A stretch of 64,000 nucleotides of DNA from Clostridium sp. M62/1 (GCF_020736365.1 NZ_CP085988.1:541501-605500), one strand, 5' to 3'; positions 31,586 to 41,016 are shown, numbered from the stretch's first letter. Program-made: numbers and translations. Notes: generated by a model from the letters alone, not told the origin.

Positions 31586-32572
31586 CTACTGCTTTTCTTT
31601 TTTGATGGAATAGTGCTTTGCGATGGTCCTGGAGTAGCTTCGGAATACCATGGAGGCGTCCTGGATGAAATCCATGGCATACTGGGGAAGCGGATAGTCC
31701 TTCCGGTAAACCAGATAGAGGATGTTTTCCGGGATCTTATTTACAATGGGGAATACATGGAAATCAGGATTTCCGTCGTCTGATCCGTACCGGTGTTCGT
31801 AGAATACCACAGGGGAGAGGAGGCCGGCGCCGGCCCCGCTTTTTGCCATCTCGTAGACCAGGCTCTGCTCATCGCATTCCAGGGCAAACTGCGGTTTAAA
31901 AAGGCGGGAGAAAAACTGATCAATCCCCTTTCTCAGCCGGTTGCCCGGACGAAGCGTGATAAAAGGGAGCCTTGAGATCCGCTCCAGATCCGCCCCGTTT
32001 TCAGCGGAAAAATCCATAAGGATTTCCTCCCAGGAATCTGGATAGAAGCTCTTTAAGAGGGGGATGGAAAAGCAGCACTGCACCTTTTCCCTGGCAAGCT
32101 CAATGCGGTTTAAGTTTGGGCTCTGAGGGGTGTCGATGCCGATATACAGATCCAGTTTTCCCGTCTGGAGAAGTTCGTCGAGTCTGGCGCTGTTGCCGTC
32201 GGTCAGTTCAATGGAGATATTCGGGTGTTCCGGGTGGTAGAATTTCCAGATAAGAGGAAAGAACACGCCTCCTCTCAGCCGGGAGATTCCCACGTTCAGA
32301 GTAGCGCGGCAGTTTTCGCTGATATCAGAGAAGGCTGCCTTCATTTTTGCCTCCGCCTCCAGGATCTGCCGTCCGTAAAAAGCCATCTGCTCCCCCTCCA
32401 GCGTCAGGTGGAAGGAGGGACGCCTTTCAAACAGACAGACGCCGTACTCCTCCTCCAGCCGCTTGATGTGGCTGCTCAAAGCCTGCTGGCTGATAAACAG
32501 GCGCTCGGCCGCCCGCGTGATATTCATCTCCTCCACTGCGCACAGAAAATATTCGATACTTTTCAGATTCAT
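31586..32572 (-). CDS. LysR family transcriptional regulator
   Basis: 328 residues. The winged helix-turn-helix occupies residues 1-60 (KSIEYFLCAVEEMNITRAAERLFISQQALSSHIKRLE), followed by a periplasmic-binding-like effector domain (about 90-300, starting LNVGISRLRGG). Such regulators bind T-N11-A sites and sense a pathway metabolite. AGGAGG lies ahead of the ATG. It is divergent from the HMGL-type aldolase gene across a 252-base gap, so that aldolase and the dehydrogenase behind it are the probable targets. Confidence 0.93.
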   Translation of the reverse strand: MNLKSIEYFLCAVEEMNITRAAERLFISQQALSSHIKRLEEEYGVCLFERRPSFHLTLEGEQMAFYGRQILEAEAKMKAAFSDISENCRATLNVGISRLRGGVFFPLIWKFYHPEHPNISIELTDGNSARLDELLQTGKLDLYIGIDTPQSPNLNRIELAREKVQCCFSIPLLKSFYPDSWEEILMDFSAENGADLERISRLPFITLRPGNRLRKGIDQFFSRLFKPQFALECDEQSLVYEMAKSGAGAGLLSPVVFYEHRYGSDDGNPDFHVFPIVNKIPENILYLVYRKDYPLPQYAMDFIQDASMVFRSYSRTIAKHYSIKKEKQ

Positions 32573-32824
32573 AATGCCTCCTGTTCCGGGAACTGGCCGG
32601 AGAATATCCAGCCAAGCGCTGATTTTTCGCAGCCGGTTTCTCTGTGTCCCCTGGCTTTCTCTGCAGACATGAGCAGTCTGGTAAAACCATTATCACAATA
32701 TTTGACTTGTTAAGATAAGAAAAAATTACTGTTAGACTTTGTTATATGAGGATGATACCATATTTACAGAAGAAAAAAAAGATTGGCGAAGCCAAAATTT
32801 ACAGGAAATGACAGGAGAGCAGAG

Positions 32825-33838
32825 ATGAGTAATAAGAAAAAAATTCAGTTAATGGACTGCACCCTGAGAGACGGGGCAAATGTAGTAGGCAAGGGATTTT
32901 CGGCGGAGATTACAGATATGGTGCTTGACGGGCTTACCTCCTGCAAAGTGCCGATCATCGAGTTTGGAAACGCAGGCGGAATCGGCGCCTATGAGGTGGC
33001 CGGCTTTACCAATGCGCTGACAGACAGCGAGTATCTGGAAATCGCGAAAAAATATCTGAACAGGGGCAGCGAGATCGGAATGTTCCTGAACGCAAAGCGG
33101 TACAGGGAAAAATACGTAGATATGGCGGCAGAGAACGGCCTGGCCTTCCTGAGGGTGGGAGCCGATGCCGGAGACGGATCCATCGCTCTGCAGGCAATAG
33201 CAGACATTAAAAAGAGAGGGATGAAAGCCTACTATTCAGCCATGAAGGCTTATCTTCTGACAGCCGACGAGCTGGCTGAGGAGGGAAAGCGGCTGGAGGA
33301 GGCTGGTCTTGACGAGATTACAATCATGGACTCAGCAGGAACCATGCTTCCGGAGCAGGTAGCCGAGTACACGAGAAAGCTGTCGGAGGCTGTATCGATC
33401 CCGGTAGCCTTCCACTGCCACAATAATCTGGGGCTTTCCGCTGCCAACGCCATCGCCGCCTTTGAGAACGGGGCGGATATTCTGGACTGCGGCCTGATGG
33501 GAATGGCCAGAAGCGCAGGAAACCTGCCGACAGAGATCTGCGCCGCCATGATGAGAAGGCTGGGACAGATGGAGGAAATCGATCTGTACGGCATGTTAAG
33601 CTTCATCAAAAACAGACTGGAGCCGGCTATGGAGAAGCACAGCTATCATAACCCGGTGAAGCCTCTTGACGTGGTTCTGGGCTACAGCGGCTGCCACTCC
33701 AGCTTTGTAAAGACCTTCCAGGCTGTGGCAGAGGAAAAGGGAGTCGATCTGTTCAGGCTTATCTGCGAGGTATCGGAAATCGACAAGAAGAGCCCGTCTA
33801 AGGAGCTGATGGAACAGACAGCCGACAAACTTCGCTAG
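32825..33838 (+). CDS. HMGL-type aldolase (4-hydroxy-2-oxoacid aldolase-like)
   Basis: 337 residues from ATG 32825, which has GACAGGAGAGC ahead; the open frame extends to 32783. It is a TIM-barrel metal-dependent aldolase of the HMG-CoA lyase/DmpG family: N-terminal MDCTLRDGAN with the metal Asp and catalytic Arg, and FHCHNNLGLSAANAIAA carrying the metal HxH. The C-terminal region (about 270-337) is short. Related enzymes split 4-hydroxy-2-oxo acids to pyruvate and an aldehyde. The usual partner, acylating acetaldehyde dehydrogenase, is not present, so the product aldehyde must go elsewhere or the substrate differs. Confidence 0.85.
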   Translation: MSNKKKIQLMDCTLRDGANVVGKGFSAEITDMVLDGLTSCKVPIIEFGNAGGIGAYEVAGFTNALTDSEYLEIAKKYLNRGSEIGMFLNAKRYREKYVDMAAENGLAFLRVGADAGDGSIALQAIADIKKRGMKAYYSAMKAYLLTADELAEEGKRLEEAGLDEITIMDSAGTMLPEQVAEYTRKLSEAVSIPVAFHCHNNLGLSAANAIAAFENGADILDCGLMGMARSAGNLPTEICAAMMRRLGQMEEIDLYGMLSFIKNRLEPAMEKHSYHNPVKPLDVVLGYSGCHSSFVKTFQAVAEEKGVDLFRLICEVSEIDKKSPSKELMEQTADKLR

Positions 33839-33928
33839 AGAAGGCGGAGGATCTGGAGAACAGAGACAGCAGGTTATAAAACAGGATCAGAATGCTAGTC
33901 AGAATATAGAGAAACGGAGCGGTGAAAT

Positions 33929-34897
33929 ATGACAAAGGTTGTGCTGGCCGGCAATTATCCGGCTCATACATATGAAAGACTGAAAACCATGCTTGAAAAT
34001 CTGGACTGCACACTTACAAAGGTGGAGACAGAGGAAGAGTATCAGAAGATGACAGATGCCGAAATTATGGTTCTCAGGATCTTCAAGGCAAGGCAGGATG
34101 TTATCGAGAGGAACAAGGGGTTAAAGATGATTATCCGCTGGGGAGCCGGTTTTGACTCGGTGGATATTGAAGCGGCAGGAAAGAACGGTGTCGTGGTGGC
34201 CAATACGCCCGGCGCCAACGCTCCGGCGGTATCGGAGCTGGCCGTTATGCTGATGCTGGCGGTAGGACGCCATCTCATCGATCACATGGACAGTCTGAGA
34301 AAAGGTGTCTGGAGCAAAAACACCTATATCAATCAGTCCTATACCCTGAACAGAAAGCTGGTAGGAATTATAGGAGCCGGAAATATCGGGCGTCAGACCG
34401 CAAAGAAGGCCCAGGCCTTTGGAGCGGAGATTCAGTACTATGACCCGTTCCGCCTGTCTCCAGAGCGGGAGCAGGAGCTTGGGCTTCGCTATGTGCCGCT
34501 GGAGACGCTCTTAAAGACCTCCGATGTGATTTCTCTTCATGTGCCGCTTACAGACAGCAACCGCCATATGATCGGCGCAGAGGAGATCAGTCAGATGAAG
34601 GACGGGGCAATTCTCGTCAACACGGCAAGAGGCGGCCTGGTAGACGATCAGGCGCTGGCTGAGGCAGTGCGCAGCGGAAAGCTGGCAGGAGCAGGACTGG
34701 ACGTTGTGGAAAACGAGCCGCTGAAGGAAGACGATAGTCTCCTCACGACGCCGGGGATTGTGGTGACGCCTCACGTGGGAGGGGGAACCGCAGATATCGG
34801 CGATGAAATCCTGCCGATGCTGGCGAAAGAGATAGAAAGAGTCATAAACGGCCAGATGCCGGAGCATGCGGTAAATCTTGAATATCTGAAAAAATAG
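33929..34897 (+). CDS. D-2-hydroxyacid dehydrogenase, second copy
   Basis: 322 residues, NAD-dependent. Family features are IRWGAGFDSVDIEAAGKNGVVVANTPG, the Rossmann loop GIIGAGNIGR, VNTARGGLVDDQAL, the Glu in VVENEPLKEDDSLL and the His in TPHVGGGT. It is clearly related to the 26130 protein in domain order but diverged, so the pair may act on different hydroxy acids or in opposite directions. A GGAG site lies at 33918. It follows the aldolase by 90 bases and is probably in the same LysR-controlled unit. Confidence 0.9.
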   Translation: MTKVVLAGNYPAHTYERLKTMLENLDCTLTKVETEEEYQKMTDAEIMVLRIFKARQDVIERNKGLKMIIRWGAGFDSVDIEAAGKNGVVVANTPGANAPAVSELAVMLMLAVGRHLIDHMDSLRKGVWSKNTYINQSYTLNRKLVGIIGAGNIGRQTAKKAQAFGAEIQYYDPFRLSPEREQELGLRYVPLETLLKTSDVISLHVPLTDSNRHMIGAEEISQMKDGAILVNTARGGLVDDQALAEAVRSGKLAGAGLDVVENEPLKEDDSLLTTPGIVVTPHVGGGTADIGDEILPMLAKEIERVINGQMPEHAVNLEYLKK

Positions 34898-35013
34898 CCG
34901 CAAGCTGTATCTCTCAAATCAGGCGTCCGAGCAAAAACAGTTGAGCTTTTTATCATCTGGTGTTAAATTGTAGACAGAAGATACGTACCAAACAGGAAAG
35001 GTCAGGGAACAGT

Positions 35014-35727
35014 ATGTCCAGCAAATACGTACAGGTTTACAATACACTGAAAAAGCAGATCGAGAGCGGAGAGTATGCCATCGGGGAGGAATTTCCGTCA
35101 GAGGGAGAGCTTCAGAGCCGGTTTCAGGTTTCCAGGGACACAGTCAGAAAATCCCTGGGAATGCTGGAAAATCAGGGCTATATCAGGAAATCCAGAGGAC
35201 GCGTGGCCGTTGTGATGGAAAGAGGGGAGGGGAATTTTCCCTTTGCGGAGATTCTCAGCTTTAAGGAGCTGAACACACAGCTGAAGAGAAAGACGGAGAC
35301 AGAGGTTGAGAATCTGGAAATCCTCTCCGACCCCGAGCTGATTTTCCGCCTGTTTGAGGATGACGAGGAGAAGGAGATCTATGATCTGGTGCGGGTGCGC
35401 AGGATAGGGGGCGAGAGGGTCATTATCGACCACGACTACTTCAAGAGAAGCATTGTGAAGAACCTTCCCCTCAGAGCCTGCCGGGAGTCGGTCTATGAGT
35501 ACCTGGAGGGGGAGGCAGGACTGAAAATCGGCTATGCAGCCAAGGAGATTGTGGTGGAGGAAGCAACGGATCAGGACAGGAGGTATCTGGATCTGAAGCA
35601 GTACGGTCTGGTGGTTGTTGTACGAAGCTATACGTATACCAGGGATAACAGGCTGTTCCAGTACACAGAGTCAAGGCACAGGCCGGATCAGTTCCGGTTT
35701 GTGGAAATCGCACAAAGAAAGAAGTGA
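35014..35727 (+). CDS. treR: GntR/UTRA family repressor, probable TreR
   Basis: 237 residues from ATG 35014. A GntR winged helix (YVQVYNTLKKQIESGEYAIGEEFPSEGELQSRFQVSRDTVRKSL) is followed by a UTRA effector domain ending in FQYTESRHRPDQFRFVEIAQRKK, the pattern of TreR-type regulators that bind trehalose-6-phosphate. It stands directly before a PTS EIIBC and a trehalose-6-phosphate hydrolase, which fixes the likely inducer. Its own terminator is at 35736, and the palindrome TATACGTATA lies in the following promoter region. Another TATACGTATA lies within its own coding sequence (35629-35638). Confidence 0.88.
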   Translation: MSSKYVQVYNTLKKQIESGEYAIGEEFPSEGELQSRFQVSRDTVRKSLGMLENQGYIRKSRGRVAVVMERGEGNFPFAEILSFKELNTQLKRKTETEVENLEILSDPELIFRLFEDDEEKEIYDLVRVRRIGGERVIIDHDYFKRSIVKNLPLRACRESVYEYLEGEAGLKIGYAAKEIVVEEATDQDRRYLDLKQYGLVVVVRSYTYTRDNRLFQYTESRHRPDQFRFVEIAQRKK

Positions 35728-35735
35728 TAAATTAT

Positions 35736-35771
35736 AAAAGACGCCGAAAATAGCAGGGGCGTCTTTTTTTT
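35736..35771 (+). terminator. Terminator after treR
   Basis: AAAAGACGCC (35736-35745) and GGCGTCTTTT (35758-35767) pair over 10 bp, with further Ts following. Confidence 0.85.
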
Positions 35772-35783
35772 ATGCCTTTTTCC

Positions 35784-35833
35784 TTGACGGAGAAATACGG
35801 ATATGATAATTTATAATCAAACATATACGTATA
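35784..35833 (+). promoter_or_regulatory. Promoter and TreR operator candidate before treP
   Basis: TTGACG (35784-35789) and GATAAT (35805-35810) form a 15-base-spaced promoter; an alternative TATAAT lies at 35812-35817. The perfect palindrome TATACGTATA (35824-35833) sits just downstream of the -10, where a bound repressor would block transcription. ATACGTA also appears near the treR start at 34981. Confidence 0.6.
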
Positions 35834-35936
35834 AGTTAAAACGAAAAACGGATACGATTCAGCAAAGGGCAGGGCTCTTATGCCTCTGCCTGAAACAGCA
35901 GAATCCTGCCGGAGAAAAGGGAAAAGGAGGAGCAGA

Positions 35937-37370
35937 ATGTCAGAGTTTGCAGGTGATGCCAGAAGGCTGTTGGAGCTGGTGGGCGGCAGGGAAAATATTG
36001 TGTCATTCACCCACTGCGCTACCAGGATGCGGTTTGTCCTGGCAGATGAGAAGAAAGCGGATGTGAAGGGAATTGAGGCTCTTGAGAGTGTGAAGGGGAG
36101 CTTTACGCAGGGAGGTCAGTTCCAGGTTATAATCGGAAATAAGGTTTCTGTATTTTTTGATGAATTTTCCGCTGTGAGCCACATGGAAGGTGTGGATAAG
36201 CAGGAGGTCAAGAATGCGGCGAAAGGGAATATGAACCTGCTGCAGAGAGCGGTTGCCAATCTGGCCGAAATTTTTGCGCCGCTGATTCCGGCGATTATCG
36301 TGGGAGGTCTGATTCTGGGATTCCGCAACATTATCGGAGATATTAAGCTGCTGGAGGGCGGAACGAAGTCAGTGACAGAGGTTTACCAGTTCTGGAACGG
36401 TGTATACAGCTTTCTGTGGCTGATTGGCGAGGCTATCTTTACCTTCCTCCCGGTGGGCGTTACCTGGTCTGTGTGCAGAAAGATGAATGCCGATCAGATG
36501 CTTGGAATTGTGCTCGGCATTACTCTGGTTTCCCCGCAGCTGATGCCGGCCAGCGACTTTGTGGCCGCCAAAGCGGCAGGGGAGGCTGTGAAAATGTGGG
36601 ATTTCGGATGGTTCCACATCAATATGGTAGGATACCAGTCCCAGGTGATCCCGGCCATCCTGGTGGGAATTGTATTCTCACTTATCTACCGTTTCTTAAA
36701 GAAGAGGATTCCGGATGCAGTTTCCATGATTCTGGTGCCGTTCTGTTCCCTGGTTCCGGCGGTGCTTCTGGCCCATACAGTAATAGGGCCCTTTGGCAGA
36801 ATGCTTGGAGACGGACTGGCAGGGATTATCATGGCGGGCTTTTCTTCTTCTCTCTGCTGGCTGTTCAGCGGAATTTACGGTCTGTTATACCCTCTTTTAG
36901 TGATCACGGGACTTCACCATTCCATGCTTCCCATTGACCTTCAGACCGTCGCTACCATGGGAGGAATTTATACCTTCCCTGTGGTAGCCCTCAGCAATAT
37001 TGCCCAGGCGACGGCAGTAGCGGCCTTTGTATTTGTAAACAGAAAGGATGCCAAGATCCGTGAGATTGGTATTCCTTCCTTCATCTCCGGCTATCTGGGA
37101 GTTACAGAGCCGGCCATGTTCGGTGTAAATTTAAAATACCTGTATCCGTTTATCGGGGCCATGCTCGCCAGCGGAATCATGGGCGTGATCTCCAGACTGT
37201 TCGGCGTGATTGCCAACAGTGTGGGAGTTGGAGGAATCCCGGCGTTTCTGTCCATGAGAGGAGATAAGATATTAGTGTATCTTGTATGCATTCTGCTTGA
37301 TATGGTGCTGGCTTTTGGAATTACGGTAATTCTGTCAAAAACGAAGCTGAAAAATTACGGAACCCGTTAG
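35937..37370 (+). CDS. treP: PTS EIIBC component, trehalose type
   Basis: 477 residues from ATG 35937 (AAAAGGAGGAGCAG ahead; the open frame extends to 35880). Residues 1-90 are the EIIB domain, with the phosphorylated Cys27 in FTHCATRMRF. Residues about 105-460 are the EIIC membrane domain, with roughly ten helices and the GITGLHHS-like stretch (ITGLHHSMLPIDLQ) of the glucose/sucrose superfamily. It imports trehalose as trehalose-6-phosphate. No EIIA domain is fused, so it must use a glucose-type EIIA encoded elsewhere, as in other TreP systems. The gap to treC is 51 bases. Confidence 0.9.
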   Translation: MSEFAGDARRLLELVGGRENIVSFTHCATRMRFVLADEKKADVKGIEALESVKGSFTQGGQFQVIIGNKVSVFFDEFSAVSHMEGVDKQEVKNAAKGNMNLLQRAVANLAEIFAPLIPAIIVGGLILGFRNIIGDIKLLEGGTKSVTEVYQFWNGVYSFLWLIGEAIFTFLPVGVTWSVCRKMNADQMLGIVLGITLVSPQLMPASDFVAAKAAGEAVKMWDFGWFHINMVGYQSQVIPAILVGIVFSLIYRFLKKRIPDAVSMILVPFCSLVPAVLLAHTVIGPFGRMLGDGLAGIIMAGFSSSLCWLFSGIYGLLYPLLVITGLHHSMLPIDLQTVATMGGIYTFPVVALSNIAQATAVAAFVFVNRKDAKIREIGIPSFISGYLGVTEPAMFGVNLKYLYPFIGAMLASGIMGVISRLFGVIANSVGVGGIPAFLSMRGDKILVYLVCILLDMVLAFGITVILSKTKLKNYGTR

Positions 37371-37421
37371 ACGGAGTGGAAGACAGCGGACAGGAAGGAT
37401 TCAGGAAAGGAAGAACAGAAA

Positions 37422-39134
37422 ATGGAACTCAATTTAGGAGATAAGGTGGTCTATCAGATTTATCCGAAGTCCTTCAGGGATTCAGACGGAGACGGGATCG
37501 GGGATCTGAGAGGCGTGACGGAAAAGCTGGACTATCTGGAGGAGCTGGGAGTGGATTATCTGTGGCTGACTCCGTTTTTCCCCTCTCTGCAGTATGACAA
37601 TGGGTATGATATTACGGATTACAGGGGCATTGATCCCATGTATGGAACCATGGACGATTTCGATGAACTGGTGAGTGAGGCAGGAAAGAGGGGGATCAGC
37701 CTGATGGTGGACATGGTATTCAACCACTGCTCCACTAAGCATGAATGGTTTCAGAGGGCGCTCCAGGGCGATCCCTACTACAGGGATTTTTTCATTATCA
37801 AAAAGGGAACGAAGGAGGGACTCCCTCCTACCAACTGGACCTCTAAATTCGGGGGAAGCGCCTGGGGATACCTGCCCCGGACAGACGAGTATTATCTTCA
37901 CCTGTTTCATGTGAGCCAGGCGGATCTGAACTGGGAAAACCCCAATGTCCGCCGGGAGCTCTATGATGTGGTAAACTTCTGGATTGAGAAGGGTGTGAAG
38001 GGCTTCCGCTTTGATGTGATTAATCTGATCTCAAAGCCTGCGATCTATGAGGACGATCTCGAGGGGGACGGCCACCGGTTTTACACAGACGGGGCGAGAA
38101 TCCATGAATTTCTCCATGAGCTGAACCGTGAGACCTTTGGCCCCCACGAGGATATTATCACCGTTGGGGAGATGGCGTCCAGCGATCTTCCCAACAGTAT
38201 CCGCTATTCCAGACGGGAAGAGCAGGAGCTTTCCATGATCTTTGATTTCCATCACCTGAAAATCGACTACCCCTCAGGCAACAAGTGGGAGGTTCAGCCC
38301 TTCCGGTTTCACGATCTGAAGAAGAATCTGTTTGAATGGCAGGAAGGGATGGAACAGGGAGGGGGATGGAACGCTCTGTTCTGGGACAACCACGATCAGC
38401 CGAGAATCGTCTCACGGCTGGGAGACGAGGGCTCCTTAAGAAAACAGTCGGCTAAAATGCTGGCCACAGCCCTTCATGGCCTGCGGGGAACGCCCTACAT
38501 TTACCAGGGAGAGGAGATCGGGATGACCAATGCCGGTTTTACAGAGATTGGCCAGTACCGCGATATCGAGACGCTGAACGTATTCCAGGAGCTGAGGCTA
38601 AAGGGAAAAACATCAGAGCAGATCTATGAAAGCCTCAGAAAAAAATCCAGGGACAACGCGAGAACACCCATGCAGTGGGACAGCACAAAAAACGGAGGTT
38701 TCACATCAGGAACTCCGTGGATCAGCGTCAACAAAAATTTCCGGGAGATTAATACAGAGGATCGGGAAAAGCCAGATTCTGTTTTTCAGTATTACAGAAA
38801 GCTGATTGAGCTGAGAAAACAGCTTCCGGTTCTTTCCAGAGGCCGTTTTGAAGCCCTTCTCAGGGATGACGCTCGGATTCTGGCCTACAGGAGGGTACTG
38901 GAGGAAAACGGGAAGACAGAGATCTATGTGGTCTGCAATTTCTTCCGGGAGGAGGCAGAGCTTCCGGCCGGGCTTATACCAGAAGGGGCAAGGCTGCTGC
39001 TTGGAAACTATGAGGCAGATACCAAAAAGCCTCAGGAAGAGGAATTGCAGACTGGCGGGAAGGGCCTTTGCGCAGCTGCGGCAGGAAAAAGGCTCAGGCC
39101 CTATGAGTGCTTTATCGCGCTGGCTGAGGGGTAG
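37422..39134 (+). CDS. treC: Trehalose-6-phosphate hydrolase (GH13)
   Basis: 570 residues. It splits trehalose-6-phosphate into glucose and glucose-6-phosphate in the cytoplasm. The N-terminal calcium loop is DSDGDGIGD. The GH13 conserved regions are DMVFNHCS, GFRFDVINLI (nucleophile Asp198), TVGEMAS (acid/base Glu250) and WDNHDQPR (transition-state Asp325). The length matches TreA/TreC (about 560). The Thr-Val at the region III motif and the PTS partner favour trehalose-6-phosphate over oligo-1,6-glucosidase activity. GGAAAGG lies ahead of the ATG. The released glucose could be used by GlcK at 5308. Confidence 0.92.
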   Translation: MELNLGDKVVYQIYPKSFRDSDGDGIGDLRGVTEKLDYLEELGVDYLWLTPFFPSLQYDNGYDITDYRGIDPMYGTMDDFDELVSEAGKRGISLMVDMVFNHCSTKHEWFQRALQGDPYYRDFFIIKKGTKEGLPPTNWTSKFGGSAWGYLPRTDEYYLHLFHVSQADLNWENPNVRRELYDVVNFWIEKGVKGFRFDVINLISKPAIYEDDLEGDGHRFYTDGARIHEFLHELNRETFGPHEDIITVGEMASSDLPNSIRYSRREEQELSMIFDFHHLKIDYPSGNKWEVQPFRFHDLKKNLFEWQEGMEQGGGWNALFWDNHDQPRIVSRLGDEGSLRKQSAKMLATALHGLRGTPYIYQGEEIGMTNAGFTEIGQYRDIETLNVFQELRLKGKTSEQIYESLRKKSRDNARTPMQWDSTKNGGFTSGTPWISVNKNFREINTEDREKPDSVFQYYRKLIELRKQLPVLSRGRFEALLRDDARILAYRRVLEENGKTEIYVVCNFFREEAELPAGLIPEGARLLLGNYEADTKKPQEEELQTGGKGLCAAAAGKRLRPYECFIALAEG

Positions 39135-39310
39135 AGAAGGCCGGCAGGGGATAGGAGGAGACCCTGACTGTCTGATTGTCAAGCCCTGGCATTCAGGTTA
39201 TAATAATACCGAATCATATGGAATGGCTGCGAAGGCCTTTGACCGGCAGAAATATGGAAAGCCGGAAGAAAAAGCAGGCGGCAGCCGGTATGAAACGGAG
39301 AACAGACACC

Positions 39311-40927
39311 ATGCGCGTAATGATTATCAGCCACGACAGAGCCACAATCCGCGCTCTGAAAATAGCCCTCGGGAAAAAAACGGAAGATATCTCGGAGATC
39401 GCCTCGGCCTACAGCCGGGAGCAGATTCTGTCTCTGACTAAAAGAGAGGAGTTCGACCTTCTGATCTGCGATGCAGACATGCCGGGGGAGAAAGGAGTCG
39501 AGGCCCTCAGGGAGCTGAGACAGAAGAAGTACAGAGGAGGCATAATCCTCATCAGCAGTCAGTGCAGCCCGAAAATGACCAGGGAAGCCCTTCGCCTGGA
39601 GGCCGGCGATTTCCTTTTAAAGCCTGTGGAGGCGGCAGAACTCTGGGAGGCAGCCAGAGGAGTGATCAAAAGGTATAAGGAGAAGCAGGAGGAAGAGCTT
39701 AAAAGAGACTACGGGGACTGCTGGATGGAGAACCACATGGCCATCAAGGAGCTGTTCTGGAAGGATGTCTGCCTGGGAAGGGTCAGAAACGATCCGGAAA
39801 CCATCAGCAGGAAGGCTCAGGGATGCAACATCCGCCTGGACGAGGACGCGCGCTGCCGCATGGTACTTATTACAATAAAAAATGTGGAAGAGGTACAGAA
39901 GCGCTGGGGGGAGGAACTGTGCCAGGCAGCCATCCAGAACCTGGCCAAGGGGATCGTAAAGGGGAATGTCCAGACCAGCCAGGTCATTGTGATCTACACC
40001 AGGGTGGTTGTGCTCCTGGATGAAAGGGAGGGGGAACGGTTCCGGGAAGTGGGCCCCCGTCTGGTTGAGCGCTGTCAGGAGATGCTTGGCGCACAGATCC
40101 TCTGCTATGTAAGTGAAAACATTTTCTGCGAGGAGATGGAAAAGACGTATTCCGGGCTTCTCAGGTTCAGCAAGGATGATGTGCTCTGCCAGGAGAGCAT
40201 TCAGTATGTGAAAAAAGAGCAGATATGCGGCGAGAGCGGGGAGAAGCAGTGGAAGGAGAGGGTGATCCTGCCATCTGACTGGGGAGAGATGATTTTTGCA
40301 GGGCAGACCGACCGGCTGCTGGAGAAGCTCAGGCGGTTTCTGGTGGAACAGGCAAAGAAAAAGCGGCTGGATGAGATGAGCTTCCGGATTCTTCAGCAGG
40401 ATCTGCTTCAGCTGTTTTTTGCCTGTATGGAGTACAGGGAGCTGAAGGCACACCAGCTGTTTGAAGATCCGGAGATCTATAAATATTATCAGACTGCCTG
40501 CTATTCCATCGACGGAATGTGCAGCTGGATCAGACGGTGCATGGAGCTGATGAACCGCCTGTCCTTCCCGGAGGGAAGCGGCAGAGGGGAGGAGATGGCG
40601 GGACGCATAAAAGGCCTCATCAAGGAAAATCTGAAATCCGGTATCAGCCGGAGGGAGATTGCGGAAAAGCTGAACCTGAATCCTGATTATGTAAATCGAT
40701 TGTTTAAGAGTGAAACAGGGATGACGGTCAAGGAGTACGCCATCAAAAAGAGGATGAAGCAGGCTGAACACCTGCTGAAGCACTCTGATCTTGCAGTCAG
40801 CGCAGTCGCCGCCGAGGTAGGCTATGATAATTTTTCCCATTTTATCCGCATGTTCAGGAAGGAAACGGGATATACTCCCAAGCAGTACAGAAAAAAATTC
40901 CGGGAAATAAACGTCGAAAAAACATAA
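39311..40927 (+). CDS. Orphan response regulator with AraC-type DNA-binding domain (YesN-like)
   Basis: 538 residues from ATG 39311 (GGAG 10 bases ahead; the open frame extends to 39176). Residues 1-125 form a receiver domain (MRVMIISHDRATIRALKIAL, phosphoacceptor Asp in FDLLICDADMPG, the Lys in FLLKPVEAAE). A long middle region of unknown role (about 130-420) follows, then two AraC helix-turn-helix motifs (SRREIAEKLNLNPDYVNRLFKSETG and VSAVAAEVGYDNFSHFIRMFRKETG). No YesM-type histidine kinase gene lies nearby. It probably activates the operon starting at 41113, which has 21-bp-spaced direct repeats at its promoter. Confidence 0.88.
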   Translation: MRVMIISHDRATIRALKIALGKKTEDISEIASAYSREQILSLTKREEFDLLICDADMPGEKGVEALRELRQKKYRGGIILISSQCSPKMTREALRLEAGDFLLKPVEAAELWEAARGVIKRYKEKQEEELKRDYGDCWMENHMAIKELFWKDVCLGRVRNDPETISRKAQGCNIRLDEDARCRMVLITIKNVEEVQKRWGEELCQAAIQNLAKGIVKGNVQTSQVIVIYTRVVVLLDEREGERFREVGPRLVERCQEMLGAQILCYVSENIFCEEMEKTYSGLLRFSKDDVLCQESIQYVKKEQICGESGEKQWKERVILPSDWGEMIFAGQTDRLLEKLRRFLVEQAKKKRLDEMSFRILQQDLLQLFFACMEYRELKAHQLFEDPEIYKYYQTACYSIDGMCSWIRRCMELMNRLSFPEGSGRGEEMAGRIKGLIKENLKSGISRREIAEKLNLNPDYVNRLFKSETGMTVKEYAIKKRMKQAEHLLKHSDLAVSAVAAEVGYDNFSHFIRMFRKETGYTPKQYRKKFREINVEKT

Positions 40928-40937
40928 TAAAGTCCAG

Positions 40938-40986
40938 AAAGTGCTATTTATATTTCGAAAACGTAAATATAAATAGCATTTTTTTA
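40938..40986 (+). terminator. Terminator after the response regulator gene
   Basis: GCTATTTATATTT (40943-40955) and AAATATAAATAGC (40965-40977) pair perfectly around CGAAAACGT, and the downstream arm is followed by ATTTTTTT. Confidence 0.85.
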
Positions 40987-41016
40987 TGGCTTTTGTAAAA
41001 TTGAACGGAGAAAAAA

